The notes under the pieces are model-generated. The model was not told where the DNA came from. It saw only the letters and a list, made by a program, of their open reading frames with translations, and searched no databases. 64,000 nt of DNA from Novipirellula artificiosorum (lineage in GTDB: Bacteria > Planctomycetota > Planctomycetia > Pirellulales > Pirellulaceae): assembly GCF_007860135.1 (NCBI RefSeq), contig NZ_SJPV01000003.1:154698-218697 (forward strand), in the 5' to 3' direction. Both the position numbers and the translations under genes were made by a program. Below are positions 43,982 to 51,876 of this stretch, piece by piece. Position 1 is the stretch's first letter. Every line of letters begins with the position of its first letter.

Positions 43982-46249
43982 TCAGCAACGCTTCCGCTGC
44001 TGCATTTCCCGAAAGCTCAACCGCCCGCGAGTCCGTGAACTAGACACATCAGTTCCGAAGAGCAACGCACCCTGCATCGACGCTCCGACCGCACAGCCAA
44101 CGAGGCAATCGAGCCAGTGATTGTCGGGCTGTTCGGGGCGGGCTTTCCATTCGTCAACGGTTCGGCCGCGGCCTTCGGTTTTGATGAAGTACTCAGCGGT
44201 GATTTGCTCGGCGAACATGCGATGTTGTTCGGCTCGGTCTCCGAAGACTGAGAGGCATCCTCGATCTCCCATCGCGACCGCAAGACGGGCGTGCGTGAAC
44301 GACTTCCACCAGTTCGTATCGTAGATGACGTGCCGGATCGCTCGCTTGCCGTGAATCGAGGGGACTCGCCAGTTGAGACCAACACGATCGCCAGGTCGGC
44401 GTTTGTATTCGCTGAACGGATTCGATGAGGCGCCAACGAAGCGACCATGTGAGGGGAGCAGGATCGATGCGTGCGGACTTTGTCGGCAGAACTGGTAAAC
44501 GACGTTGGTTGAATGGCCCCAGTTTGCGTCGATCATACAACGGCCGATCTTCATTGCCGCGCCGTCGTCACGCTGCCATTCACGGCCGAGTAGATCGTCG
44601 GTCAACGCATCGAGGCCAGCGTAGATGGATCCCTCGAGACCGGTTCCGTCGGCAACGGTAGCGAGCGTCTGGCGTGCATCTCGCAGCGTGAAATGGCCTC
44701 GCTTCTGATCAGGAAAAGTTCCATAATCGACGACATAGCCAGTAAAATCGTCCTCCCATGCGGCGACGACGTAGAACAGCAGCTTGCCTTGGACGTCGAT
44801 GAAAGCGGTGAGGTGGTTTGCCGCGATGGGAACGCAGCACCGATCCGTTCCGTTGATCTTATTGGCGACTTGCTCGGCAGTGAGTTGATCGGCGTCGATC
44901 GTCTCAGCCGGCAATGGTTCATTTTGGTATTCGGCGAAAAATGCGGCTTCATCTTGCAGTTTTAGATTCATCGCGTGTTGAATCGCCGACAACTCGTCGT
45001 GATTGAAGCGTTCTTTCCATGAAACCTCGGCACCCTCGTCCATTGCCTCGCGGTTCTGTCGATAAAACTCGGTGCCAGTCGCGCCACCGTCGCCGGCACG
45101 CAAACCTTCGGCACGAATCTCGGCGTAGCGTTCCCACAACGTCTCGTTGGTTGGGAATGAATTGACCATTCGCGTCCGCGCACCGTTCCACTCGGGATGT
45201 TTGTCGCGATCGAGGATATTGTCGGCCATGTCGCCGGGGCGGATCACGGTGCATGGCATGATGCCCGAGATCTTCTTACCGGGTCCGGCGAGTCCGAGGA
45301 CGGCACCGGCGAGGATGGCCTCGCGGTTTGCACACTGCGACAGCGACCTCGCGGACTCGTCCGTCTGCGGGTCATCCAACACCACGAGCGACGGCCGAAC
45401 GGTCTTTCCGTCGGGGCGTTTGAATTTCATCCCGCGGATGCGGCCGGTCAAGCCTGCGACCTTGATGATTGCGCCGCTCGCTTTGCTGCCGGCGATTGTT
45501 GGTAGAACGACTTCCTTTGCAGTCCAACCGATTTGCGTACGTTTGCCCTGATAGAGTTGCCCGTTGGCTCGGTTGGAGATGCCGTCCAACGCCTGGATTG
45601 GAAAGCAAACCTCAGGGTAGTCGGCCAAGAGCAGTTCGTTGGCGTCGAGTTCGGTTTTGATTGATTCGAGCATATCGCAGGCATGACCTTCGTCACTGCC
45701 GATCAAGCAGACGAAGTCACGGTAGCCATTGAACACCGCCCAGATACACGCGACCTCCGCAAGCGAACTCTTGCCACTACCGCGTGCCATTGCCAACGAG
45801 AACAACCCGCCGCGAACGACGGCTTCTTCGATGCGTTCGATTACCTTCAAGTGGTCCGGCGACCATGCAAGATGAAACGTCAACGAGAAATACGCTTCGC
45901 AAAATGAACGAAAGCTTCCCGCGGCCTTCTCTTTTCGCTCTGAATTCTCAACATCAGGCAAGTCACCGATGTCGCGACCGGCCAAGGCGATCGCGGCGTT
46001 TCGTGCACGAGCCTTGTCTTTGACTCTGCTATACGGATCTACTTCGGCAGGCGGGGTTGGCGCATGCCGTTCTTGATGCAACCAAGCGCAGTAGCGGAGC
46101 AAATCGACGTGCTTTCCATCACCGATGCGATGCCCTGCTCGTTGACGGTGTCGGTACAGTTGGCGTTCACTCGAGACCTCGCCCAGACTCGTTGAGTTGA
46201 GCGTGCGAACGCATTCGCTAGGCTTTAGTTTCCGTGGGTCAATAGCCAT
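43982..46249 (-). CDS. Terminase large subunit
   Basis: A 755-residue protein of the phage packaging ATPase type. Residues 150-165 carry the Walker A motif (LAMARGSGKSSLAEV), followed by CLIGSDEGHACDMLESIK. A Walker B-like segment is SLVVLDDPQTDES. The C-terminal nuclease has acidic residues in LTAFIDVQGKLLF and DNHWLDCLVGCAV. It packages DNA into proheads and cuts concatemers. Unusually, a 7-kb host-like insert separates it from the portal genes. Confidence 0.9.
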   Translation of the reverse strand: MAIDPRKLKPSECVRTLNSTSLGEVSSERQLYRHRQRAGHRIGDGKHVDLLRYCAWLHQERHAPTPPAEVDPYSRVKDKARARNAAIALAGRDIGDLPDVENSERKEKAAGSFRSFCEAYFSLTFHLAWSPDHLKVIERIEEAVVRGGLFSLAMARGSGKSSLAEVACIWAVFNGYRDFVCLIGSDEGHACDMLESIKTELDANELLLADYPEVCFPIQALDGISNRANGQLYQGKRTQIGWTAKEVVLPTIAGSKASGAIIKVAGLTGRIRGMKFKRPDGKTVRPSLVVLDDPQTDESARSLSQCANREAILAGAVLGLAGPGKKISGIMPCTVIRPGDMADNILDRDKHPEWNGARTRMVNSFPTNETLWERYAEIRAEGLRAGDGGATGTEFYRQNREAMDEGAEVSWKERFNHDELSAIQHAMNLKLQDEAAFFAEYQNEPLPAETIDADQLTAEQVANKINGTDRCCVPIAANHLTAFIDVQGKLLFYVVAAWEDDFTGYVVDYGTFPDQKRGHFTLRDARQTLATVADGTGLEGSIYAGLDALTDDLLGREWQRDDGAAMKIGRCMIDANWGHSTNVVYQFCRQSPHASILLPSHGRFVGASSNPFSEYKRRPGDRVGLNWRVPSIHGKRAIRHVIYDTNWWKSFTHARLAVAMGDRGCLSVFGDRAEQHRMFAEQITAEYFIKTEGRGRTVDEWKARPEQPDNHWLDCLVGCAVGASMQGALLFGTDVSSSRTRGRLSFREMQQRKRC

Positions 46250-46304
46250 TCTTCGTCTCCTGGGATGTCAACATGGATGCCAACCGTTAGGTACAATTTG
46301 GGAT

Positions 46305-46826
46305 ATGGATCCCGTAGATCGCGAAACGAAGAAATCCGATGACACGAAGAAGCGACCGAACAGGCTTCTTCGATCGCTTCCATTGGTTTGCATTCTGCTC
46401 TTTGCCGTCGGTGTCTGGGCTGTCGTGAATCTTCAACGCGGCATTCATTCGTCGTACTATGAATGGGGCGTCACGAACATCATCGTTTCGTATGCTGAAG
46501 AGCATGGTGGCCAGCCGCCGGCGAAGTGGGATGACCTCGTCGGCTACGAGTACTTCTCGCCCTATTTGCCGGATCCCAAGACAATCGACGCAGCGAAACA
46601 GAACGTCCGTATTGACTTTGAGGCAATGAAACGACTCCACGATGGCAAGATCGATTCGTTGGATCCTTCGGTGGTTCATCCAATTCGCGGGTTTGCTTTT
46701 CATTGGATCAACCCTGGTGCCGTTTTGAAAAGGTATTTCCAAGATGGCACCCTTCCACACGGTTCGTTCAATCGAGAGATGGCGGACGAGGCGAAACGCA
46801 ACGCTGAACTCTATCCGATTCAATAG
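46305..46826 (+). CDS. Single-span membrane protein, plus-strand accessory gene
   Basis: The ATG within ggatatgg gives 173 residues; a longer in-frame reading overlaps the terminase start and is unlikely. A basic N-terminus (TKKRPNRLLRSLPLV) is followed by one membrane helix (CILLFAVGVWAVVNLQ) and an outer part with SSYYEWGVTNIIVSYAEEHG, PAKWDDLVGYEYFSPYLPD and FAFHWINPGAVLKRYF. It looks like a short pseudopilin-like or general-secretion-type exported protein but has no prepilin motif. It lies between terminase large subunit and the TerS-position gene on the opposite strand, typical of a moron. Confidence 0.6.
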   Translation: MDPVDRETKKSDDTKKRPNRLLRSLPLVCILLFAVGVWAVVNLQRGIHSSYYEWGVTNIIVSYAEEHGGQPPAKWDDLVGYEYFSPYLPDPKTIDAAKQNVRIDFEAMKRLHDGKIDSLDPSVVHPIRGFAFHWINPGAVLKRYFQDGTLPHGSFNREMADEAKRNAELYPIQ

Positions 46827-46839
46827 CCAGCTCTCTTGA

Positions 46840-47049
46840 CTACGATTCATCGCGTAGCGTTTGATGCAGCAGCCAGGCCGTATACGCCACGACACTGATC
46901 GTTCCGTCGGCATTGGTTGGTGCTCCATTGGCGACGTCTTGTCGGATCTTTTCTTCGGCAATCCGTTGCCGATACGCCGACGACAAAAGCTTGGCAGCCA
47001 CTTCAATCGACATCCGCCCTGGATCGACCGGCCCTGATGGGTTTGTCAT
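46840..47049 (-). CDS. Small protein in terminase small subunit position
   Basis: The start ATG follows cggagagatgag, giving 69 residues. Two helices (MSIEVAAKLLSSAYRQRIA, then ISVVAYTAWLLHQTL) are compatible with a small DNA-binding protein. It is the first minus-strand gene upstream of the terminase large subunit, the usual place of the small subunit, which is why that role is suggested. It lacks the length of typical small terminases. Confidence 0.5.
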   Translation of the reverse strand: MTNPSGPVDPGRMSIEVAAKLLSSAYRQRIAEEKIRQDVANGAPTNADGTISVVAYTAWLLHQTLRDES

Positions 47050-47230
47050 CTCATCTCTCCGTGATTTGTGAATTTCGAAACGTCGGCAACACGTCGTTGC
47101 GTGTCGCGTCATTGGTCCATGTTTGCCTAGTAATGCGAGCATGTATTTCACGCGACAGTGGGCCAAAACTGGCGGCGTGTGGGGGTGAAAGGAAAGCTTA
47201 GGATTATTGAAACATTACTGCCAGAACTGA

Positions 47231-47270
47231 GTTGAGGTGTCCCGAAAGCCATGGCTTCATGTGTGTTAAC
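47231..47270 (+). promoter_or_regulatory. Repeated phage promoter-like element, copy 1
   Basis: gTTGAGG, then 17 bases ending CATGG, then CTTCATGTGTGTTAACG. It shares the TTGA box, the 17-base spacing, the ATGGCT block and the TGTGTG tail with copies 2-5. It lies about 50 bp upstream of the amidoligase ribosome binding site. Confidence 0.75.
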
Positions 47271-47318
47271 GCAACCACGAAACACACACATAACCAACCA
47301 GCCTTCGGAGACCCAAAC

Positions 47319-48179
47319 ATGCACGCCAACAACATCGCCTTCGGTATTGAATTCGAAACGACCCTCCCCACCAATGACACAACGCCGATCGGCGGATACC
47401 ACAACGGAACGCAAGTATCTTGGCTGCCGACAGGCTGGAAAGCCGAACGCGACAGCAGTATTCGAACGCTTGCTCCCAACCGCAAAGGATGCGAATTCGT
47501 ATCGCCGAAACTTCGCGGCTACGAAGGGCTCCGCCAGGTCGAAGAGGCCCTCGACAAGATCAACGCGCACGGCGCGCGGGTCAACTTTTCTTGCGGCGTC
47601 CACGTCACGATCGAATTCAACGGAGACGCCGCGGCCCTTTCCCGCCTGATCAGCTTGGTCGGAAACCACGAACGAGCCATCTACGCCTCGACCGGAACGA
47701 AACGACGCGAACGAACCAACTGGGCCAAAACGGTCAAAGCCTACGGCAACAAAGACGAAGCGAAACGACGCTGCGAATCGGACCGCTACCACCTTTTGAA
47801 CCTGACGCACATGGCCCGCGGCCGAAACCGAATCGAATTCCGGGCCTTCGCCGGAACGACCAACAAGGCCAAGGCCCTCGGCTACATCCAAATGTGCATC
47901 GGCTTGGTAGAACTCGCCTTGAATACAAATCGCTGTAGCGGCTGGGATTACGCCAAGAAGCCCGGAACCAAGAGTTGCTGGGATCGCCCCGGCGCGGGGG
48001 AAGGCGAAACGGAGCTCAACCGACTCTTCTACCGGCTCGGTTGGACGAAGGGTTGGTACAAGGGCAACCTTTGCAACAAACGGTTCGGTGAACTTTCGGC
48101 CGCCGACCAAACATGCGACTGGAAGGCGACCAAAACGAAGCTTTTGGAAATGGCCCGCAAGTACGACCGGGCGATTTGA
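47319..48179 (+). CDS. Amidoligase-family protein
   Basis: Start at the ATG after cggagacccaaac, giving 286 residues. Motifs of the amidoligase family (glutamine-synthetase-like fold) are present: NIAFGIEFETTL with the FGxEFE acidic site, GCEFVSPKLRG, NFSCGVHVTIEF, YHLLNLTHM and RIEFRAFAGTTNKAKALGYI. Such enzymes form amide bonds in peptide tagging or small peptide synthesis and occur in several phages. The C-terminal Lys/Trp-rich part (LGWTKGWYKGNLCNKRFG) is specific to this protein. It is the first gene of the plus-strand accessory block. Confidence 0.85.
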   Translation: MHANNIAFGIEFETTLPTNDTTPIGGYHNGTQVSWLPTGWKAERDSSIRTLAPNRKGCEFVSPKLRGYEGLRQVEEALDKINAHGARVNFSCGVHVTIEFNGDAAALSRLISLVGNHERAIYASTGTKRRERTNWAKTVKAYGNKDEAKRRCESDRYHLLNLTHMARGRNRIEFRAFAGTTNKAKALGYIQMCIGLVELALNTNRCSGWDYAKKPGTKSCWDRPGAGEGETELNRLFYRLGWTKGWYKGNLCNKRFGELSAADQTCDWKATKTKLLEMARKYDRAI

Positions 48180-48467
48180 TAACCGACCAATCGCCAAGCA
48201 TGTAACGCCGCGGACCGCAACGCGGCGTTTCTTCGTGTTCTCGCCGCAACGTTCGTCAAACGTCGCGATCTTCCGGTAGGTCAAAGGTAGGAGGCCATTG
48301 TGTTCCCTGACGCCACACGATGCGGTTGTCGGCCACGTCGGCGACATCCAGAAACATTGAAAAAGACTGCATGTTCCTCGCAAAACTTGCTTGAGGTGTT
48401 CTGAAATCCATGGCTGATGTGTAGACATGCGAAACGCATTTACTTTCACCGAAACGGAGACCCAAAC
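48180..48467. other. Intergenic leader region of the second plus-strand gene
   Basis: It carries promoter-like copy 2 and the cggagacccaaac ribosome binding region. No gene is seen. Confidence 0.4.
48390..48425 (+). promoter_or_regulatory. Repeated phage promoter-like element, copy 2
   Basis: cTTGAGG, 17 bases ending CATGG, then CTGATGTGTAGACATGCG. The upstream block aaaacttgc is similar to copies 3 and 4 (aacttcgc, gacttcgc). It is followed 40 bp later by the same gaaacggagacccaaac ribosome binding context as copy 1. Confidence 0.75.
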
Positions 48468-48743
48468 ATGACGCTCGAAACCTTGATCAACCTGTTGGCC
48501 GAATACGCAGAAGAACACGGCGGCGACGCCGAGGTACGGTTGATGACGCAAGAGAACTGGCCATTCGAGAACCGCATTGCCGGTGTGACCAGCGGCGCGG
48601 AAATGAACGAAGCGAGCGAAGATGACCCCAGCGAGTACTTCGACGACCAAGACGTGGCCGACGACGCGATGGTCTACATCGTCGAAGGTGGGCAGATTTG
48701 CTACGGCAGCAAACGGGCTTGGGAAACTGCTCGCACGAGCTGA
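48468..48743 (+). CDS. Small acidic phage protein
   Basis: 91 residues, start ATG after cggagacccaaac. It begins MTLETLINLLAEYAEEHGG and continues with EVRLMTQENWPF, an alpha-beta pattern seen in many small phage proteins of unknown function, followed by an acidic stretch (EASEDDPSEYFDDQDVADD). It has its own copy of the repeated promoter-like element. Function unknown. Confidence 0.6.
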   Translation: MTLETLINLLAEYAEEHGGDAEVRLMTQENWPFENRIAGVTSGAEMNEASEDDPSEYFDDQDVADDAMVYIVEGGQICYGSKRAWETARTS

Positions 48744-48796
48744 TCTCGGCCGGCGAAAAAGTGTTTGGAAAACATTCAAAACGTTTTCCGAACTTC

Positions 48797-48836
48797 GCTT
48801 GATGTTGCGGGCGATGCATGGCTCATGTGTGTCAAC
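48797..48836 (+). promoter_or_regulatory. Repeated phage promoter-like element, copy 3
   Basis: gcTTGATG, 17 bases ending CATGG, then CTCATGTGTGTCAACG. Forty bases further on comes the aacggagacccaacc ribosome binding context of the next gene. Confidence 0.75.
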
Positions 48837-48875
48837 GCAAACGCATTTCCCCTTTCCAATAACGGAGACCCAACC

Positions 48876-49085
48876 ATGGCAAAAAACACCGCTCGAGTTG
48901 AAGACGCTTACGTAACCGCGCATGTCCGGGCTTTGACCTTGCTCGAAGACCTTCACCAAATCGTCGAAGACATGCCGGCCCCCGACTCCGACCATCCCAT
49001 TAATTGGGAACACGTCGGTTCGCTGCAACACCTTTGCGAGCGGCTCAAAGAATTGAAAGATTTCGTTGCTCCGGCCGGCGAATAG
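48876..49085 (+). CDS. Small helical phage protein (paralogue of 50748-50981)
   Basis: 69 residues, start ATG after cggagacccaacc. It is helical, with VEDAYVTAHVRALTLLEDL and INWEHVGSLQHLCERLKEL. The gene at 50748 encodes a similar arrangement (AYENAHQISRDLL then WTHLRALNLINAQLSEV). The shared A-Y-x-x-A-H start and W-x-H-x3-L region indicate a duplication within the block. Function unknown. Confidence 0.6.
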   Translation: MAKNTARVEDAYVTAHVRALTLLEDLHQIVEDMPAPDSDHPINWEHVGSLQHLCERLKELKDFVAPAGE

Positions 49086-49279
49086 ATTCTCACCCGCAAC
49101 CTTTCCGCCACGCTCGCCAGCGTGGCTGTTTCTCGTTGAATCGCCGCCGACGTTAGCCCGTGTTGCGAGCGGTTGCCAACATGCGGCAGACCATGCCGAC
49201 ATCTCTTTCCGGCCCACAAACGCGAACGTCGGCGAAGCTTGAAAATATCGCAAAAGAGTGCGAATTGCTGCCGGACTTC

Positions 49280-49320
49280 GCTTGATGTGTTCCCAAGAGC
49301 ATGGCTGATGTGTGTTAACG
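49280..49320 (+). promoter_or_regulatory. Repeated phage promoter-like element, copy 4
   Basis: gcTTGATG, 17 bases ending CATGG, then CTGATGTGTGTTAACG. This is the copy closest to the consensus. The gene starts about 50 bases downstream after gagagacccaagc. Confidence 0.75.
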
Positions 49321-49367
49321 CCAAACGGCAAAACGATTTCAAAACCCTTTGCACGAGAGACCCAAGC

Positions 49368-49619
49368 ATGGCCATGAACGAATCCCAAAAGACCAGAGCC
49401 GCCGCCCTTCGCACAGAGATGAAAAAACTGGACCCGGCGACCTACCAAGACATTCGCGAATCTTACTACCGAATCGCCGACAACCTTCGCCCCTTGGTCG
49501 ACGCCCTCGAAAAGGCCGATGCGGACCTGGGACCGAACGGCCCGATCTTGGAAGAGCACTATATCTTTTGCGAGATGCTGGATCGGCTCAATAAGAGCGT
49601 CCTTGGCGCGATCGTATAA
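49368..49619 (+). CDS. Small helical phage protein
   Basis: 83 residues, start ATG after gagagacccaagc. Predicted fully helical (KTRAAALRTEMKKLDPATYQ, DIRESYYRIADNLRPLVDAL). No known motif. It is preceded by a copy of the repeated promoter-like element, so it is a separately controlled unit. Confidence 0.55.
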   Translation: MAMNESQKTRAAALRTEMKKLDPATYQDIRESYYRIADNLRPLVDALEKADADLGPNGPILEEHYIFCEMLDRLNKSVLGAIV

Positions 49620-49766
49620 CCCGCCGGCCAAAAGGCCAACGCCGCGGACGGATTCGCAGCGCAATTCACAGGGATGAAAGCCGAAACGCCCGCCACCGTT
49701 GTCGCGGGTGGTTCCCGCGGCCTGACGATGGCAGCCAACTACAAAACACGAATTGGAGAAACGACG

Positions 49767-50264
49767 ATGAAGAAAACAGAAGTACGAATCGGTGGCGAAT
49801 ACTACGCGAACGTCACCAACAGGAAGGTGGTTGTTCGGATCGACGCGGAGAATTCCAGCGGCGGCTGGGACGCGACGAACTTGACGACCAATAAAAAAGT
49901 GCGGATCAAGTCTGCCCAGCGACTGCTTGGTTCGGCACGACAAACTCCAGCGGTTGAATCGGCAGAGCCATCGACTCCAACGCGTGCGGTGAAGAGGGTT
50001 AAGAAAGCGAAAGCTACAAACGTCGACCACGGTGAGAAAAAGCTGTCGTGTGTCAAAGCGGCATTGCAAGTCTTGGCAGATTCGCCCGGACCGATGAACG
50101 CTCAAGAAATGATCGCCGCGATGACCGAGGCCGGTTTGTGGGAAAGCCCCGGAGGCAAGACGCCCCACGCCACACTGTACTCGGCGATCCTCCGCGAGAT
50201 GAAGAAGGGCGACGAAAGCCGGTTTATCAAAACTGAACGTGGTCGGTTCACGGCACGCGCGTAG
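49767..50264 (+). CDS. HARE-HTH domain protein
   Basis: Start ATG chosen after ggagaaacgacg, giving 165 residues. The N-terminus (EVRIGGEYYANVTNRKVVVR) is a small beta domain. A basic linker follows. The C-terminal 75 residues (KLSCVKAALQVLADSPGPMN, then AQEMIAAMTEAGLW and ending RFIKTERGRFTARA) match the HARE-HTH winged-helix domain found in restriction endonucleases, RNA polymerase delta subunits and ASXL proteins. A DNA-binding or transcription role is likely. No repeated promoter element precedes this gene. Confidence 0.75.
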   Translation: MKKTEVRIGGEYYANVTNRKVVVRIDAENSSGGWDATNLTTNKKVRIKSAQRLLGSARQTPAVESAEPSTPTRAVKRVKKAKATNVDHGEKKLSCVKAALQVLADSPGPMNAQEMIAAMTEAGLWESPGGKTPHATLYSAILREMKKGDESRFIKTERGRFTARA

Positions 50265-50273
50265 GGTGACGCT

Positions 50274-50507
50274 GTGAAATTCATTTGCGACGTCCGCCAG
50301 GTCGCGGATTTGTTCGACGGAGAAACGGCATCGCCGAAACCCGACAGGGGCTACGAGTTGCGGTCGATTGCCGGCGACACTTTTGAATCCAGCGTGGTGG
50401 AATGCTTGGTTCGCCGCGGCGATTGCATCTACGCGCGGACCATGACTGGAGAAGAGTTCGCGGTGACGGGCACGAACGCCCACGTCTTGGTCCCACTCGC
50501 GTTCTGA
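50274..50507 (+). CDS. Small phage protein following the HARE-HTH gene
   Basis: 77 residues, GTG start nine bases after the preceding stop, so probably co-transcribed. The sequence is beta-rich (ELRSIAGDTFESSVVECLVR, then YARTMTGEEFAVTG). No family recognised; a translation-coupled partner of the HARE-HTH protein is possible. Confidence 0.5.
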   Translation: MKFICDVRQVADLFDGETASPKPDRGYELRSIAGDTFESSVVECLVRRGDCIYARTMTGEEFAVTGTNAHVLVPLAF

Positions 50508-50670
50508 ACTGAACGCCGCCGACAACGCCCGACGTTCAAAACGTACGGGCGTTTGCTCGTTGATTGCATGACGATGCGAAACCCCTGAGCGACGCGACAC
50601 GCGGCAACGTCGCGGGCCGACAGCCGCTCGCAAGAAACATGCAGAATCCTTCACATGTTTTGCGGTCCTA

Positions 50671-50709
50671 GCTTGATCTTTCGCCAAACCCATGGCTCCT
50701 GTGTGTTTG
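50671..50709 (+). promoter_or_regulatory. Repeated phage promoter-like element, copy 5
   Basis: gcTTGATC, 17 bases ending CATGG, then CTCCTGTGTGTTTGTACG. The spacing is the same as in copies 1-4; the tail has diverged more. It precedes the three-gene operon 50748-51547. Confidence 0.7.
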
Positions 50710-50747
50710 TACGAACGGTTTTGCAAAGACTCAAATGGAGAAACGAT

Positions 50748-50981
50748 ATGGCAAAACTTCAAACCCTCGCACCGCGGCCAATCGAGCCGACCGCGGCTTA
50801 CGAGAACGCTCATCAAATTTCACGCGACTTGCTTCAACACATCGAGTTGCAGCTTGACCGAATGATTCGGCCCGACAACAAGGCACTTCGTTGGACGCAC
50901 CTGCGTGCTTTGAACCTGATCAACGCTCAACTTTCGGAAGTCGCCGCGCTGGTCGACGAAACAAACAACGCTCGCAATTAG
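50748..50981 (+). CDS. Small helical phage protein (paralogue of 48876-49085)
   Basis: 77 residues, start ATG after ggagaaacgat. Helical, with PTAAYENAHQISRDLLQH and ALRWTHLRALNLINAQLSEV, resembling the 48876-49085 product. First gene of a short operon with the DUF4314 and the following protein. Confidence 0.6.
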   Translation: MAKLQTLAPRPIEPTAAYENAHQISRDLLQHIELQLDRMIRPDNKALRWTHLRALNLINAQLSEVAALVDETNNARN

Positions 50982-50992
50982 GGAACACCACG

Positions 50993-51214
50993 ATGCAAAC
51001 CAAACTCAAGGTGGGCGATCGCGTGCGGCTGCTTTCGATGGCTGACGATCCCGACCCGATTCCCGCCGGCTCCACCGGAACGGTCGTCGGCGTCTATCCT
51101 CACGGCGATTGGACGCAAGTCGATGTCGATTGGGACTGCGGCCGATCGCTGATGCTTTCCATGCCGCCGGACCAGGTGGAGATCGTTTCCACCAAACCTG
51201 ACCAACCGAACTAA
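50993..51214 (+). CDS. DUF4314-like small protein
   Basis: 73 residues; the start ATG follows agggaacaccacg. It contains LKVGDRVRLLSMADDPDPIP, AGSTGTVVGVYPHGDWTQVD and VDWDCGRSLML, the signature of DUF4314 proteins, which are small SH3-like barrels common in phages and plasmids. Function unknown. Eleven bases separate it from the preceding gene. Confidence 0.8.
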   Translation: MQTKLKVGDRVRLLSMADDPDPIPAGSTGTVVGVYPHGDWTQVDVDWDCGRSLMLSMPPDQVEIVSTKPDQPN

Positions 51215-51226
51215 GGAGCAACCCCA

Positions 51227-51547
51227 ATGTCCACCCGTGCCACCATCGCAGTCCGCCGCGCCGACGGTTTCTACGACGCCGTTTACCTTCACTATGACGG
51301 ATACCCTGACCACACTGGAGCAATACTAATGCACCACTATGCGAACCAAGCCGATGCTGCAAACCTCGTCGCTGGTGGAGACCTTCGTTGCCTGCAAAGA
51401 GAGTCCGGCGAGCCGGAGTACTTTTCCGACGGTCACCCAGCGGTGATGATGCCGACGGGCGCAGCGTTGATCGAGTTCGCGAGGAACTGCGGTGCCAAAT
51501 ACGTCTATGTCTTTGAAGACGGAACTTGGTCTTGCAAGGAATTCTAG
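51227..51547 (+). CDS. Conserved small phage/plasmid protein
   Basis: 106 residues after aaggagcaacccc. The N-terminus (MSTRATIAVRRADGFYDAVY, LHYDGYPDHTGAIL) is a pattern seen in widely distributed small mobile-element proteins that often sit beside DUF4314 genes. The rest includes LRCLQRESGEPEYFSDG and the beta hairpin YVYVFEDGTWSCKEF. Last gene of the operon with 50748 and 50993. Function unknown. Confidence 0.65.
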   Translation: MSTRATIAVRRADGFYDAVYLHYDGYPDHTGAILMHHYANQADAANLVAGGDLRCLQRESGEPEYFSDGHPAVMMPTGAALIEFARNCGAKYVYVFEDGTWSCKEF

Positions 51548-51560
51548 TCATTTGCGTTTG

Positions 51561-51590
51561 CATTTCTCGTCCAGACCCATGGCTTGACGC
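51561..51590 (+). promoter_or_regulatory. Degenerate copy of the repeated promoter-like element
   Basis: Only the CATGGCT block and flanking bases are kept (ccagacccatggcttgacg). It overlaps TTGACG (51584-51589) of a more standard-looking promoter for the toxin-antitoxin genes, whose CACAAT box follows after 17 bases (51607-51612). Confidence 0.35.
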
Positions 51591-51603
51591 CCGGATACCG
51601 CGT

Positions 51604-51619
51604 TATCACAATGGTGATA
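51604..51619. promoter_or_regulatory. Palindromic operator upstream of the toxin-antitoxin pair
   Basis: TATCAC-AATG-GTGATA is a perfect inverted repeat overlapping the candidate -10 box (51607-51612), with a second palindrome ggtcgacc at 51624-51631. This is the expected layout for autoregulation by an AbrB/MazE-type antitoxin. Confidence 0.55.
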
Positions 51620-51648
51620 CATTGGTCGACCATGTTTGTGGGGTAAAA

Positions 51649-51876
51649 ATGATTAAGAAATTGGTGAAGCACGGCAATAGCTGGGCAATCGTGATCGATC
51701 GCCCGATTTTGGATCTGTTGAAAATTGAACCGGAATCGCAGGTCGAGCTGACCACGGACGGGCGAACGATTAACATCGCTCCCTATTCCGAGGCTGACAA
51801 GAAAACTCGCGTCCGCGCGGCTCGAACAGCTGTCAATAAGAAACACTCCGAGGCATTCAGAAAGTTGGCGGAGTAG
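51649..51876 (+). CDS. SpoVT-AbrB domain antitoxin
   Basis: 75 residues. The N-terminal 45 residues form a swapped-hairpin AbrB DNA-binding domain (KKLVKHGNSWAIVIDRPILD, LLKIEPESQVEL), followed by a basic toxin-binding tail (VRAARTAVNKKHSEAFRKL). It precedes a Doc-family toxin gene with the stop and next start abutting (tagATG), as in standard antitoxin-first operons. The tail should neutralise the toxin and the dimer repress the operon through 51604-51619. Confidence 0.85.
   Translation: MIKKLVKHGNSWAIVIDRPILDLLKIEPESQVELTTDGRTINIAPYSEADKKTRVRAARTAVNKKHSEAFRKLAE

Noticed and set aside
47148..50816. A 1,222-codon open frame on the minus strand across the whole plus-strand accessory block
   Set aside because: It lies antisense to at least seven genes with good ribosome binding sites and family matches, contains repeated peptide stretches that are only the reverse complement of the repeated promoter-like element, and matches no family. 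It is a by-product of codon bias.
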